Shown piece by piece: positions 27,501-40,200 of a stretch of 64,000 bases of DNA. The notes under the pieces are model-generated. The model was not told the DNA's origin. It saw only the letters and a list, made by a program, of their open reading frames with translations, and did no database searches. Each line of letters starts with the position of its first letter. Position 1 is the first letter of the stretch. The translations under genes were made by a program, and so were the position numbers. The DNA comes from Pampus argenteus (taxonomy: Eukaryota; Chordata; Actinopteri; Scombriformes; Stromateidae). The stretch covers positions 1-64,000 of the forward strand of contig CM072870.1 in the NCBI GenBank assembly GCA_036937835.1. The letters are read 5' to 3'.

Positions 27501-30500
27501 GTCTAGCCTGATGAAGGACAATTAGCTCCGAAACTGTTGCAACCAGGCAGAGTGTACATAATTAACAGAGCCCAAACACAGGAAAGGGGGAAAAATTGTT
27601 TATTCAAGCACTTTGAGTGTAATTATTTGAACGTAAACAAGGGCAATTAGGCCATGGGATACGGGATTTTGGAAAAGGAGGGGTCTGAAACTATAGGGGG
27701 AGGGTCTGAGGACACACTTGATGGCTGAGGGAACTATGGAGCACATGTCTGGCCAGTGCATATAAAGGCTGGCTCTTGCCAGCCTTTTCTCCACACCCCC
27801 ACACCTAACCTGCCAGCGCCGTCTGTGTCTCCTCCTGAGGCTGTCTCGAGGGGAGGACGCCGAACTCTGGCCTCTCCTGACCCTAATCCTAATCCTAATC
27901 CTAACCCTAACCCTAATTTACTTACCTGGGAGCCTGTAAAAATTATTTTACTTACCTGCAAACCTGAAAAAAAGGGAGGAAAAGCCTAAATTAGTGAAAA
28001 CGTATGCTCTGTCTAGCCTGATGAAGGACAATTAGCTCCGAAACTGTTGCAACCAGGCAGAGTGTACATAATTAACAGAGCCCAAACACAGGAAAGGGGG
28101 AAAAATTGTTTATTCAAGCACTTTGAGTGTAATTATTTGAACGTAAACAAGGGCAATTAGGCCATGGGATACGGGATTTTGGAAAAGGAGGGGTCTGAAA
28201 CTATAGGGGGAGGGTCTGAGGACACACTTGATGGCTGAGGGAACTATGGAGCACATGTCTGGCCAGTGCATATAAAGGCTGGCTCTTGCCAGCCTTTTCT
28301 CCACACCCCCACACCTAACCTGCCAGCGCCGTCTGTGTCTCCTCCTGAGGCTGTCTCGAGGGGAGGACGCCGAACTCTGGCCTCTCCTGACCCTAATCCT
28401 AATCCTAATCCTAACCCTAACCCTAATTTACTTACCTGGGAGCCTGTAAAAATTATTTTACTTACCTGCAAACCTGAAAAAAAGGGAGGAAAAGCCTAAA
28501 TTAGTGAAAACGTATGCTCTGTCTAGCCTGATGAAGGACAATTAGCTCCGAAACTGTTGCAACCAGGCAGAGTGTACATAATTAACAGAGCCCAAACACA
28601 GGAAAGGGGGAAAAATTGTTTATTCAAGCACTTTGAGTGTAATTATTTGAACGTAAACAAGGGCAATTAGGCCATGGGATACGGGATTTTGGAAAAGGAG
28701 GGGTCTGAAACTATAGGGGGAGGGTCTGAGGACACACTTGATGGCTGAGGGAACTATGGAGCACATGTCTGGCCAGTGCATATAAAGGCTGGCTCTTGCC
28801 AGCCTTTTCTCCACACCCCCACACCTAACCTGCCAGCGCCGTCTGTGTCTCCTCCTGAGGCTGTCTCGAGGGGAGGACGCCGAACTCTGGCCTCTCCTGA
28901 CCCTAATCCTAATCCTAATCCTAACCCTAACCCTAATTTACTTACCTGGGAGCCTGTAAAAATTATTTTACTTACCTGCAAACCTGAAAAAAAGGGAGGA
29001 AAAGCCTAAATTAGTGAAAACGTATGCTCTGTCTAGCCTGATGAAGGACAATTAGCTCCGAAACTGTTGCAACCAGGCAGAGTGTACATAATTAACAGAG
29101 CCCAAACACAGGAAAGGGGGAAAAATTGTTTATTCAAGCACTTTGAGTGTAATTATTTGAACGTAAACAAGGGCAATTAGGCCATGGGATACGGGATTTT
29201 GGAAAAGGAGGGGTCTGAAACTATAGGGGGAGGGTCTGAGGACACACTTGATGGCTGAGGGAACTATGGAGCACATGTCTGGCCAGTGCATATAAAGGCT
29301 GGCTCTTGCCAGCCTTTTCTCCACACCCCCACACCTAACCTGCCAGCGCCGTCTGTGTCTCCTCCTGAGGCTGTCTCGAGGGGAGGACGCCGAACTCTGG
29401 CCTCTCCTGACCCTAATCCTAATCCTAATCCTAACCCTAACCCTAATTTACTTACCTGGGAGCCTGTAAAAATTATTTTACTTACCTGCAAACCTGAAAA
29501 AAAGGGAGGAAAAGCCTAAATTAGTGAAAACGTATGCTCTGTCTAGCCTGATGAAGGACAATTAGCTCCGAAACTGTTGCAACCAGGCAGAGTGTACATA
29601 ATTAACAGAGCCCAAACACAGGAAAGGGGGAAAAATTGTTTATTCAAGCACTTTGAGTGTAATTATTTGAACGTAAACAAGGGCAATTAGGCCATGGGAT
29701 ACGGGATTTTGGAAAAGGAGGGGTCTGAAACTATAGGGGGAGGGTCTGAGGACACACTTGATGGCTGAGGGAACTATGGAGCACATGTCTGGCCAGTGCA
29801 TATAAAGGCTGGCTCTTGCCAGCCTTTTCTCCACACCCCCACACCTAACCTGCCAGCGCCGTCTGTGTCTCCTCCTGAGGCTGTCTCGAGGGGAGGACGC
29901 CGAACTCTGGCCTCTCCTGACCCTAATCCTAATCCTAATCCTAACCCTAACCCTAATTTACTTACCTGGGAGCCTGTAAAAATTATTTTACTTACCTGCA
30001 AACCTGAAAAAAAGGGAGGAAAAGCCTAAATTAGTGAAAACGTATGCTCTGTCTAGCCTGATGAAGGACAATTAGCTCCGAAACTGTTGCAACCAGGCAG
30101 AGTGTACATAATTAACAGAGCCCAAACACAGGAAAGGGGGAAAAATTGTTTATTCAAGCACTTTGAGTGTAATTATTTGAACGTAAACAAGGGCAATTAG
30201 GCCATGGGATACGGGATTTTGGAAAAGGAGGGGTCTGAAACTATAGGGGGAGGGTCTGAGGACACACTTGATGGCTGAGGGAACTATGGAGCACATGTCT
30301 GGCCAGTGCATATAAAGGCTGGCTCTTGCCAGCCTTTTCTCCACACCCCCACACCTAACCTGCCAGCGCCGTCTGTGTCTCCTCCTGAGGCTGTCTCGAG
30401 GGGAGGACGCCGAACTCTGGCCTCTCCTGACCCTAATCCTAATCCTAATCCTAACCCTAACCCTAATTTACTTACCTGGGAGCCTGTAAAAATTATTTTA

Positions 30501-33500
30501 CTTACCTGCAAACCTGAAAAAAAGGGAGGAAAAGCCTAAATTAGTGAAAACGTATGCTCTGTCTAGCCTGATGAAGGACAATTAGCTCCGAAACTGTTGC
30601 AACCAGGCAGAGTGTACATAATTAACAGAGCCCAAACACAGGAAAGGGGGAAAAATTGTTTATTCAAGCACTTTGAGTGTAATTATTTGAACGTAAACAA
30701 GGGCAATTAGGCCATGGGATACGGGATTTTGGAAAAGGAGGGGTCTGAAACTATAGGGGGAGGGTCTGAGGACACACTTGATGGCTGAGGGAACTATGGA
30801 GCACATGTCTGGCCAGTGCATATAAAGGCTGGCTCTTGCCAGCCTTTTCTCCACACCCCCACACCTAACCTGCCAGCGCCGTCTGTGTCTCCTCCTGAGG
30901 CTGTCTCGAGGGGAGGACGCCGAACTCTGGCCTCTCCTGACCCTAATCCTAATCCTAATCCTAACCCTAACCCTAATTTACTTACCTGGGAGCCTGTAAA
31001 AATTATTTTACTTACCTGCAAACCTGAAAAAAAGGGAGGAAAAGCCTAAATTAGTGAAAACGTATGCTCTGTCTAGCCTGATGAAGGACAATTAGCTCCG
31101 AAACTGTTGCAACCAGGCAGAGTGTACATAATTAACAGAGCCCAAACACAGGAAAGGGGGAAAAATTGTTTATTCAAGCACTTTGAGTGTAATTATTTGA
31201 ACGTAAACAAGGGCAATTAGGCCATGGGATACGGGATTTTGGAAAAGGAGGGGTCTGAAACTATAGGGGGAGGGTCTGAGGACACACTTGATGGCTGAGG
31301 GAACTATGGAGCACATGTCTGGCCAGTGCATATAAAGGCTGGCTCTTGCCAGCCTTTTCTCCACACCCCCACACCTAACCTGCCAGCGCCGTCTGTGTCT
31401 CCTCCTGAGGCTGTCTCGAGGGGAGGACGCCGAACTCTGGCCTCTCCTGACCCTAATCCTAATCCTAATCCTAACCCTAACCCTAATTTACTTACCTGGG
31501 AGCCTGTAAAAATTATTTTACTTACCTGCAAACCTGAAAAAAAGGGAGGAAAAGCCTAAATTAGTGAAAACGTATGCTCTGTCTAGCCTGATGAAGGACA
31601 ATTAGCTCCGAAACTGTTGCAACCAGGCAGAGTGTACATAATTAACAGAGCCCAAACACAGGAAAGGGGGAAAAATTGTTTATTCAAGCACTTTGAGTGT
31701 AATTATTTGAACGTAAACAAGGGCAATTAGGCCATGGGATACGGGATTTTGGAAAAGGAGGGGTCTGAAACTATAGGGGGAGGGTCTGAGGACACACTTG
31801 ATGGCTGAGGGAACTATGGAGCACATGTCTGGCCAGTGCATATAAAGGCTGGCTCTTGCCAGCCTTTTCTCCACACCCCCACACCTAACCTGCCAGCGCC
31901 GTCTGTGTCTCCTCCTGAGGCTGTCTCGAGGGGAGGACGCCGAACTCTGGCCTCTCCTGACCCTAATCCTAATCCTAATCCTAACCCTAACCCTAATTTA
32001 CTTACCTGGGAGCCTGTAAAAATTATTTTACTTACCTGCAAACCTGAAAAAAAGGGAGGAAAAGCCTAAATTAGTGAAAACGTATGCTCTGTCTAGCCTG
32101 ATGAAGGACAATTAGCTCCGAAACTGTTGCAACCAGGCAGAGTGTACATAATTAACAGAGCCCAAACACAGGAAAGGGGGAAAAATTGTTTATTCAAGCA
32201 CTTTGAGTGTAATTATTTGAACGTAAACAAGGGCAATTAGGCCATGGGATACGGGATTTTGGAAAAGGAGGGGTCTGAAACTATAGGGGGAGGGTCTGAG
32301 GACACACTTGATGGCTGAGGGAACTATGGAGCACATGTCTGGCCAGTGCATATAAAGGCTGGCTCTTGCCAGCCTTTTCTCCACACCCCCACACCTAACC
32401 TGCCAGCGCCGTCTGTGTCTCCTCCTGAGGCTGTCTCGAGGGGAGGACGCCGAACTCTGGCCTCTCCTGACCCTAATCCTAATCCTAATCCTAACCCTAA
32501 CCCTAATTTACTTACCTGGGAGCCTGTAAAAATTATTTTACTTACCTGCAAACCTGAAAAAAAGGGAGGAAAAGCCTAAATTAGTGAAAACGTATGCTCT
32601 GTCTAGCCTGATGAAGGACAATTAGCTCCGAAACTGTTGCAACCAGGCAGAGTGTACATAATTAACAGAGCCCAAACACAGGAAAGGGGGAAAAATTGTT
32701 TATTCAAGCACTTTGAGTGTAATTATTTGAACGTAAACAAGGGCAATTAGGCCATGGGATACGGGATTTTGGAAAAGGAGGGGTCTGAAACTATAGGGGG
32801 AGGGTCTGAGGACACACTTGATGGCTGAGGGAACTATGGAGCACATGTCTGGCCAGTGCATATAAAGGCTGGCTCTTGCCAGCCTTTTCTCCACACCCCC
32901 ACACCTAACCTGCCAGCGCCGTCTGTGTCTCCTCCTGAGGCTGTCTCGAGGGGAGGACGCCGAACTCTGGCCTCTCCTGACCCTAATCCTAATCCTAATC
33001 CTAACCCTAACCCTAATTTACTTACCTGGGAGCCTGTAAAAATTATTTTACTTACCTGCAAACCTGAAAAAAAGGGAGGAAAAGCCTAAATTAGTGAAAA
33101 CGTATGCTCTGTCTAGCCTGATGAAGGACAATTAGCTCCGAAACTGTTGCAACCAGGCAGAGTGTACATAATTAACAGAGCCCAAACACAGGAAAGGGGG
33201 AAAAATTGTTTATTCAAGCACTTTGAGTGTAATTATTTGAACGTAAACAAGGGCAATTAGGCCATGGGATACGGGATTTTGGAAAAGGAGGGGTCTGAAA
33301 CTATAGGGGGAGGGTCTGAGGACACACTTGATGGCTGAGGGAACTATGGAGCACATGTCTGGCCAGTGCATATAAAGGCTGGCTCTTGCCAGCCTTTTCT
33401 CCACACCCCCACACCTAACCTGCCAGCGCCGTCTGTGTCTCCTCCTGAGGCTGTCTCGAGGGGAGGACGCCGAACTCTGGCCTCTCCTGACCCTAATCCT

Positions 33501-36500
33501 AATCCTAATCCTAACCCTAACCCTAATTTACTTACCTGGGAGCCTGTAAAAATTATTTTACTTACCTGCAAACCTGAAAAAAAGGGAGGAAAAGCCTAAA
33601 TTAGTGAAAACGTATGCTCTGTCTAGCCTGATGAAGGACAATTAGCTCCGAAACTGTTGCAACCAGGCAGAGTGTACATAATTAACAGAGCCCAAACACA
33701 GGAAAGGGGGAAAAATTGTTTATTCAAGCACTTTGAGTGTAATTATTTGAACGTAAACAAGGGCAATTAGGCCATGGGATACGGGATTTTGGAAAAGGAG
33801 GGGTCTGAAACTATAGGGGGAGGGTCTGAGGACACACTTGATGGCTGAGGGAACTATGGAGCACATGTCTGGCCAGTGCATATAAAGGCTGGCTCTTGCC
33901 AGCCTTTTCTCCACACCCCCACACCTAACCTGCCAGCGCCGTCTGTGTCTCCTCCTGAGGCTGTCTCGAGGGGAGGACGCCGAACTCTGGCCTCTCCTGA
34001 CCCTAATCCTAATCCTAATCCTAACCCTAACCCTAATTTACTTACCTGGGAGCCTGTAAAAATTATTTTACTTACCTGCAAACCTGAAAAAAAGGGAGGA
34101 AAAGCCTAAATTAGTGAAAACGTATGCTCTGTCTAGCCTGATGAAGGACAATTAGCTCCGAAACTGTTGCAACCAGGCAGAGTGTACATAATTAACAGAG
34201 CCCAAACACAGGAAAGGGGGAAAAATTGTTTATTCAAGCACTTTGAGTGTAATTATTTGAACGTAAACAAGGGCAATTAGGCCATGGGATACGGGATTTT
34301 GGAAAAGGAGGGGTCTGAAACTATAGGGGGAGGGTCTGAGGACACACTTGATGGCTGAGGGAACTATGGAGCACATGTCTGGCCAGTGCATATAAAGGCT
34401 GGCTCTTGCCAGCCTTTTCTCCACACCCCCACACCTAACCTGCCAGCGCCGTCTGTGTCTCCTCCTGAGGCTGTCTCGAGGGGAGGACGCCGAACTCTGG
34501 CCTCTCCTGACCCTAATCCTAATCCTAATCCTAACCCTAACCCTAATTTACTTACCTGGGAGCCTGTAAAAATTATTTTACTTACCTGCAAACCTGAAAA
34601 AAAGGGAGGAAAAGCCTAAATTAGTGAAAACGTATGCTCTGTCTAGCCTGATGAAGGACAATTAGCTCCGAAACTGTTGCAACCAGGCAGAGTGTACATA
34701 ATTAACAGAGCCCAAACACAGGAAAGGGGGAAAAATTGTTTATTCAAGCACTTTGAGTGTAATTATTTGAACGTAAACAAGGGCAATTAGGCCATGGGAT
34801 ACGGGATTTTGGAAAAGGAGGGGTCTGAAACTATAGGGGGAGGGTCTGAGGACACACTTGATGGCTGAGGGAACTATGGAGCACATGTCTGGCCAGTGCA
34901 TATAAAGGCTGGCTCTTGCCAGCCTTTTCTCCACACCCCCACACCTAACCTGCCAGCGCCGTCTGTGTCTCCTCCTGAGGCTGTCTCGAGGGGAGGACGC
35001 CGAACTCTGGCCTCTCCTGACCCTAATCCTAATCCTAATCCTAACCCTAACCCTAATTTACTTACCTGGGAGCCTGTAAAAATTATTTTACTTACCTGCA
35101 AACCTGAAAAAAAGGGAGGAAAAGCCTAAATTAGTGAAAACGTATGCTCTGTCTAGCCTGATGAAGGACAATTAGCTCCGAAACTGTTGCAACCAGGCAG
35201 AGTGTACATAATTAACAGAGCCCAAACACAGGAAAGGGGGAAAAATTGTTTATTCAAGCACTTTGAGTGTAATTATTTGAACGTAAACAAGGGCAATTAG
35301 GCCATGGGATACGGGATTTTGGAAAAGGAGGGGTCTGAAACTATAGGGGGAGGGTCTGAGGACACACTTGATGGCTGAGGGAACTATGGAGCACATGTCT
35401 GGCCAGTGCATATAAAGGCTGGCTCTTGCCAGCCTTTTCTCCACACCCCCACACCTAACCTGCCAGCGCCGTCTGTGTCTCCTCCTGAGGCTGTCTCGAG
35501 GGGAGGACGCCGAACTCTGGCCTCTCCTGACCCTAATCCTAATCCTAATCCTAACCCTAACCCTAATTTACTTACCTGGGAGCCTGTAAAAATTATTTTA
35601 CTTACCTGCAAACCTGAAAAAAAGGGAGGAAAAGCCTAAATTAGTGAAAACGTATGCTCTGTCTAGCCTGATGAAGGACAATTAGCTCCGAAACTGTTGC
35701 AACCAGGCAGAGTGTACATAATTAACAGAGCCCAAACACAGGAAAGGGGGAAAAATTGTTTATTCAAGCACTTTGAGTGTAATTATTTGAACGTAAACAA
35801 GGGCAATTAGGCCATGGGATACGGGATTTTGGAAAAGGAGGGGTCTGAAACTATAGGGGGAGGGTCTGAGGACACACTTGATGGCTGAGGGAACTATGGA
35901 GCACATGTCTGGCCAGTGCATATAAAGGCTGGCTCTTGCCAGCCTTTTCTCCACACCCCCACACCTAACCTGCCAGCGCCGTCTGTGTCTCCTCCTGAGG
36001 CTGTCTCGAGGGGAGGACGCCGAACTCTGGCCTCTCCTGACCCTAATCCTAATCCTAATCCTAACCCTAACCCTAATTTACTTACCTGGGAGCCTGTAAA
36101 AATTATTTTACTTACCTGCAAACCTGAAAAAAAGGGAGGAAAAGCCTAAATTAGTGAAAACGTATGCTCTGTCTAGCCTGATGAAGGACAATTAGCTCCG
36201 AAACTGTTGCAACCAGGCAGAGTGTACATAATTAACAGAGCCCAAACACAGGAAAGGGGGAAAAATTGTTTATTCAAGCACTTTGAGTGTAATTATTTGA
36301 ACGTAAACAAGGGCAATTAGGCCATGGGATACGGGATTTTGGAAAAGGAGGGGTCTGAAACTATAGGGGGAGGGTCTGAGGACACACTTGATGGCTGAGG
36401 GAACTATGGAGCACATGTCTGGCCAGTGCATATAAAGGCTGGCTCTTGCCAGCCTTTTCTCCACACCCCCACACCTAACCTGCCAGCGCCGTCTGTGTCT

Positions 36501-36726
36501 CCTCCTGAGGCTGTCTCGAGGGGAGGACGCCGAACTCTGGCCTCTCCTGACCCTAATCCTAATCCTAATCCTAACCCTAACCCTAATTTACTTACCTGGG
36601 AGCCTGTAAAAATTATTTTACTTACCTGCAAACCTGAAAAAAAGGGAGGAAAAGCCTAAATTAGTGAAAACGTATGCTCTGTCTAGCCTGATGAAGGACA
36701 ATTAGCTCCGAAACTGTTGCAACCAG

Positions 36727-36990
36727 GCAGAGTGTACATAATTAACAGAGCCCAAACACAGGAAAGGGGGAAAAATTGTTTATTCAAGCACTTTGAGTGT
36801 AATTATTTGAACGTAAACAAGGGCAATTAGGCCATGGGATACGGGATTTTGGAAAAGGAGGGGTCTGAAACTATAGGGGGAGGGTCTGAGGACACACTTG
36901 ATGGCTGAGGGAACTATGGAGCACATGTCTGGCCAGTGCATATAAAGGCTGGCTCTTGCCAGCCTTTTCTCCACACCCCCACACCTAACC
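36727..36990 (+). repeat. Truncated last 510-bp unit ending at the telomere tract
   Basis: The unit runs normally through its TATA box (36941-36948) and hairpin and stops at CACACCTAACC. The 70-bp linker that should follow is replaced by telomere repeats. The breakpoint lies in CCTAACC, shared by unit and telomere repeat. Transcription from this last TATA box would run straight into the telomere tract. Confidence 0.9.
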
Positions 36991-37157
36991 CTCTAACCCT
37001 AACCCTAACCCTAACCCTAACCCTCTAACCCTAACCCTAACCCTAACCCTAACCCTAACCCTCTAACCCTAACCCTAACCCTAACCCTAACCCTAACCCT
37101 CTAACCCTAACCCTAACCCTAACCCTAACCCTAACCTAACCCTAACCCTAACCCTAA
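36984..37157 (+). repeat. Interstitial telomere-repeat tract 1 with CCCTCTAA variants
   Basis: About 174 bp of (CCCTAA)n interrupted by the 8-mer CCCTCTAA. CTCTAA occurs at 36991, 37023, 37061 and 37099, spacings of 32, 38 and 38 bp. The 38-bp period is five CCCTAA hexamers plus one CCCTCTAA octamer, a small higher-order repeat. One CCTAA pentamer occurs near 37134. The tract joins the 510 array to the 490 array with no other sequence. Confidence 0.97.
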
Positions 37158-37220
37158 TACACTTACCTGGGAGCCTGTAAAAAATTATTATACTTACCGG
37201 TGAACCTGAAAAAAGGAGCC

Positions 37221-37286
37221 GTGTACTCTGTCTAGCCTGATGAAGGACAATTAGCTCCGAAACTGTTGCAACCAGGCAGAGTACAC
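37221..37286 (+). ncRNA. Hammerhead-ribozyme-like motif of the 490-bp satellite (representative)
   Basis: The core is the same as in the 510-bp family, but the outer stem I is GTGTACTCTGTC (37221-37232) with GGCAGAGTACAC (37275-37286): 12 bp with one G-U pair. Compared with the 510 family, pair 3 changes G-C to A-T, pair 4 T-A to T-G, and pair 5 A-T to G-T. All three positions stay paired in + strand RNA. Stem III is again about 2 bp. It recurs every 490 bp. Confidence 0.65.
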
Positions 37287-40200
37287 ATAAATAACAGAGC
37301 CAAAACACAGGAAAGGGGGTGAAATTGTTTTATTCAAGCACTTTAAGTGCAAATATTTGAATGTAAACAAGGGCAATTAGGCCATGGGATACAGGATTTT
37401 GGGAAAAGGAGGGGTCTGAAACTATAGGGGGAGGGTCTGAGGACACACTTGATGGCTGAGGGAATTATGGAGCACATGTCTGGCCAGTGCATATAAAGGC
37501 TGGCTCTGGCCAGCCTTTTCTCCACACCCCCACACCTAACCTGCCAGCGCCGTCTGTGTCTCCTCCTGAGGCTGTCTCGAGGGGAGGACGCCGAACTCTG
37601 GCCTCTCCTGACCCTAATCCTAATCCTAATCCTAACCCTAACCCTAATACACTTACCTGGGAGCCTGTAAAAAATTATTATACTTACCGGTGAACCTGAA
37701 AAAAGGAGCCGTGTACTCTGTCTAGCCTGATGAAGGACAATTAGCTCCGAAACTGTTGCAACCAGGCAGAGTACACATAAATAACAGAGCCAAAACACAG
37801 GAAAGGGGGTGAAATTGTTTTATTCAAGCACTTTAAGTGCAAATATTTGAATGTAAACAAGGGCAATTAGGCCATGGGATACAGGATTTTGGGAAAAGGA
37901 GGGGTCTGAAACTATAGGGGGAGGGTCTGAGGACACACTTGATGGCTGAGGGAATTATGGAGCACATGTCTGGCCAGTGCATATAAAGGCTGGCTCTGGC
38001 CAGCCTTTTCTCCACACCCCCACACCTAACCTGCCAGCGCCGTCTGTGTCTCCTCCTGAGGCTGTCTCGAGGGGAGGACGCCGAACTCTGGCCTCTCCTG
38101 ACCCTAATCCTAATCCTAATCCTAACCCTAACCCTAATACACTTACCTGGGAGCCTGTAAAAAATTATTATACTTACCGGTGAACCTGAAAAAAGGAGCC
38201 GTGTACTCTGTCTAGCCTGATGAAGGACAATTAGCTCCGAAACTGTTGCAACCAGGCAGAGTACACATAAATAACAGAGCCAAAACACAGGAAAGGGGGT
38301 GAAATTGTTTTATTCAAGCACTTTAAGTGCAAATATTTGAATGTAAACAAGGGCAATTAGGCCATGGGATACAGGATTTTGGGAAAAGGAGGGGTCTGAA
38401 ACTATAGGGGGAGGGTCTGAGGACACACTTGATGGCTGAGGGAATTATGGAGCACATGTCTGGCCAGTGCATATAAAGGCTGGCTCTGGCCAGCCTTTTC
38501 TCCACACCCCCACACCTAACCTGCCAGCGCCGTCTGTGTCTCCTCCTGAGGCTGTCTCGAGGGGAGGACGCCGAACTCTGGCCTCTCCTGACCCTAATCC
38601 TAATCCTAATCCTAACCCTAACCCTAATACACTTACCTGGGAGCCTGTAAAAAATTATTATACTTACCGGTGAACCTGAAAAAAGGAGCCGTGTACTCTG
38701 TCTAGCCTGATGAAGGACAATTAGCTCCGAAACTGTTGCAACCAGGCAGAGTACACATAAATAACAGAGCCAAAACACAGGAAAGGGGGTGAAATTGTTT
38801 TATTCAAGCACTTTAAGTGCAAATATTTGAATGTAAACAAGGGCAATTAGGCCATGGGATACAGGATTTTGGGAAAAGGAGGGGTCTGAAACTATAGGGG
38901 GAGGGTCTGAGGACACACTTGATGGCTGAGGGAATTATGGAGCACATGTCTGGCCAGTGCATATAAAGGCTGGCTCTGGCCAGCCTTTTCTCCACACCCC
39001 CACACCTAACCTGCCAGCGCCGTCTGTGTCTCCTCCTGAGGCTGTCTCGAGGGGAGGACGCCGAACTCTGGCCTCTCCTGACCCTAATCCTAATCCTAAT
39101 CCTAACCCTAACCCTAATACACTTACCTGGGAGCCTGTAAAAAATTATTATACTTACCGGTGAACCTGAAAAAAGGAGCCGTGTACTCTGTCTAGCCTGA
39201 TGAAGGACAATTAGCTCCGAAACTGTTGCAACCAGGCAGAGTACACATAAATAACAGAGCCAAAACACAGGAAAGGGGGTGAAATTGTTTTATTCAAGCA
39301 CTTTAAGTGCAAATATTTGAATGTAAACAAGGGCAATTAGGCCATGGGATACAGGATTTTGGGAAAAGGAGGGGTCTGAAACTATAGGGGGAGGGTCTGA
39401 GGACACACTTGATGGCTGAGGGAATTATGGAGCACATGTCTGGCCAGTGCATATAAAGGCTGGCTCTGGCCAGCCTTTTCTCCACACCCCCACACCTAAC
39501 CTGCCAGCGCCGTCTGTGTCTCCTCCTGAGGCTGTCTCGAGGGGAGGACGCCGAACTCTGGCCTCTCCTGACCCTAATCCTAATCCTAATCCTAACCCTA
39601 ACCCTAATACACTTACCTGGGAGCCTGTAAAAAATTATTATACTTACCGGTGAACCTGAAAAAAGGAGCCGTGTACTCTGTCTAGCCTGATGAAGGACAA
39701 TTAGCTCCGAAACTGTTGCAACCAGGCAGAGTACACATAAATAACAGAGCCAAAACACAGGAAAGGGGGTGAAATTGTTTTATTCAAGCACTTTAAGTGC
39801 AAATATTTGAATGTAAACAAGGGCAATTAGGCCATGGGATACAGGATTTTGGGAAAAGGAGGGGTCTGAAACTATAGGGGGAGGGTCTGAGGACACACTT
39901 GATGGCTGAGGGAATTATGGAGCACATGTCTGGCCAGTGCATATAAAGGCTGGCTCTGGCCAGCCTTTTCTCCACACCCCCACACCTAACCTGCCAGCGC
40001 CGTCTGTGTCTCCTCCTGAGGCTGTCTCGAGGGGAGGACGCCGAACTCTGGCCTCTCCTGACCCTAATCCTAATCCTAATCCTAACCCTAACCCTAATAC
40101 ACTTACCTGGGAGCCTGTAAAAAATTATTATACTTACCGGTGAACCTGAAAAAAGGAGCCGTGTACTCTGTCTAGCCTGATGAAGGACAATTAGCTCCGA

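Larger units (their letters stand above)
1..36990 (+). repeat. 510-bp subtelomeric satellite array (72 full units plus a partial)
   Basis: Head-to-tail repeats of a 510-bp unit starting at GCAGAGTGTACA. Unit starts fall at 1, 511, 1022, 1533, 2043, 2555 and 3066, then every 510 bp to 20916, then 21427, then every 510 bp to 36727. The last unit is cut after 264 bp at 36990. Each unit has three parts: a 404-bp core with a TATA box, a hairpin and a hammerhead-like motif; a 70-bp GC-rich linker; and a 36-bp block of six telomere-like hexamers. Five units differ in length: an extra G at 814-818, an extra G at 1061-1066, an extra CT near 2369-2374, an extra G at 2594-2599 and an extra T at 21222. 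Otherwise the units look identical by eye. The array starts before the window. Short ORFs in it recur only because the unit does, and I do not regard them as genes. Confidence 0.97.

Noticed and set aside
54..36974. Recurring small ORFs of 61-120 codons in each 510-bp unit
   Set aside because: They overlap on both strands, often start at GTG, run through the telomere-like block (repeated Pro-Asn or Leu-Gly) and have no recognisable domain. Recurrence comes from the satellite.
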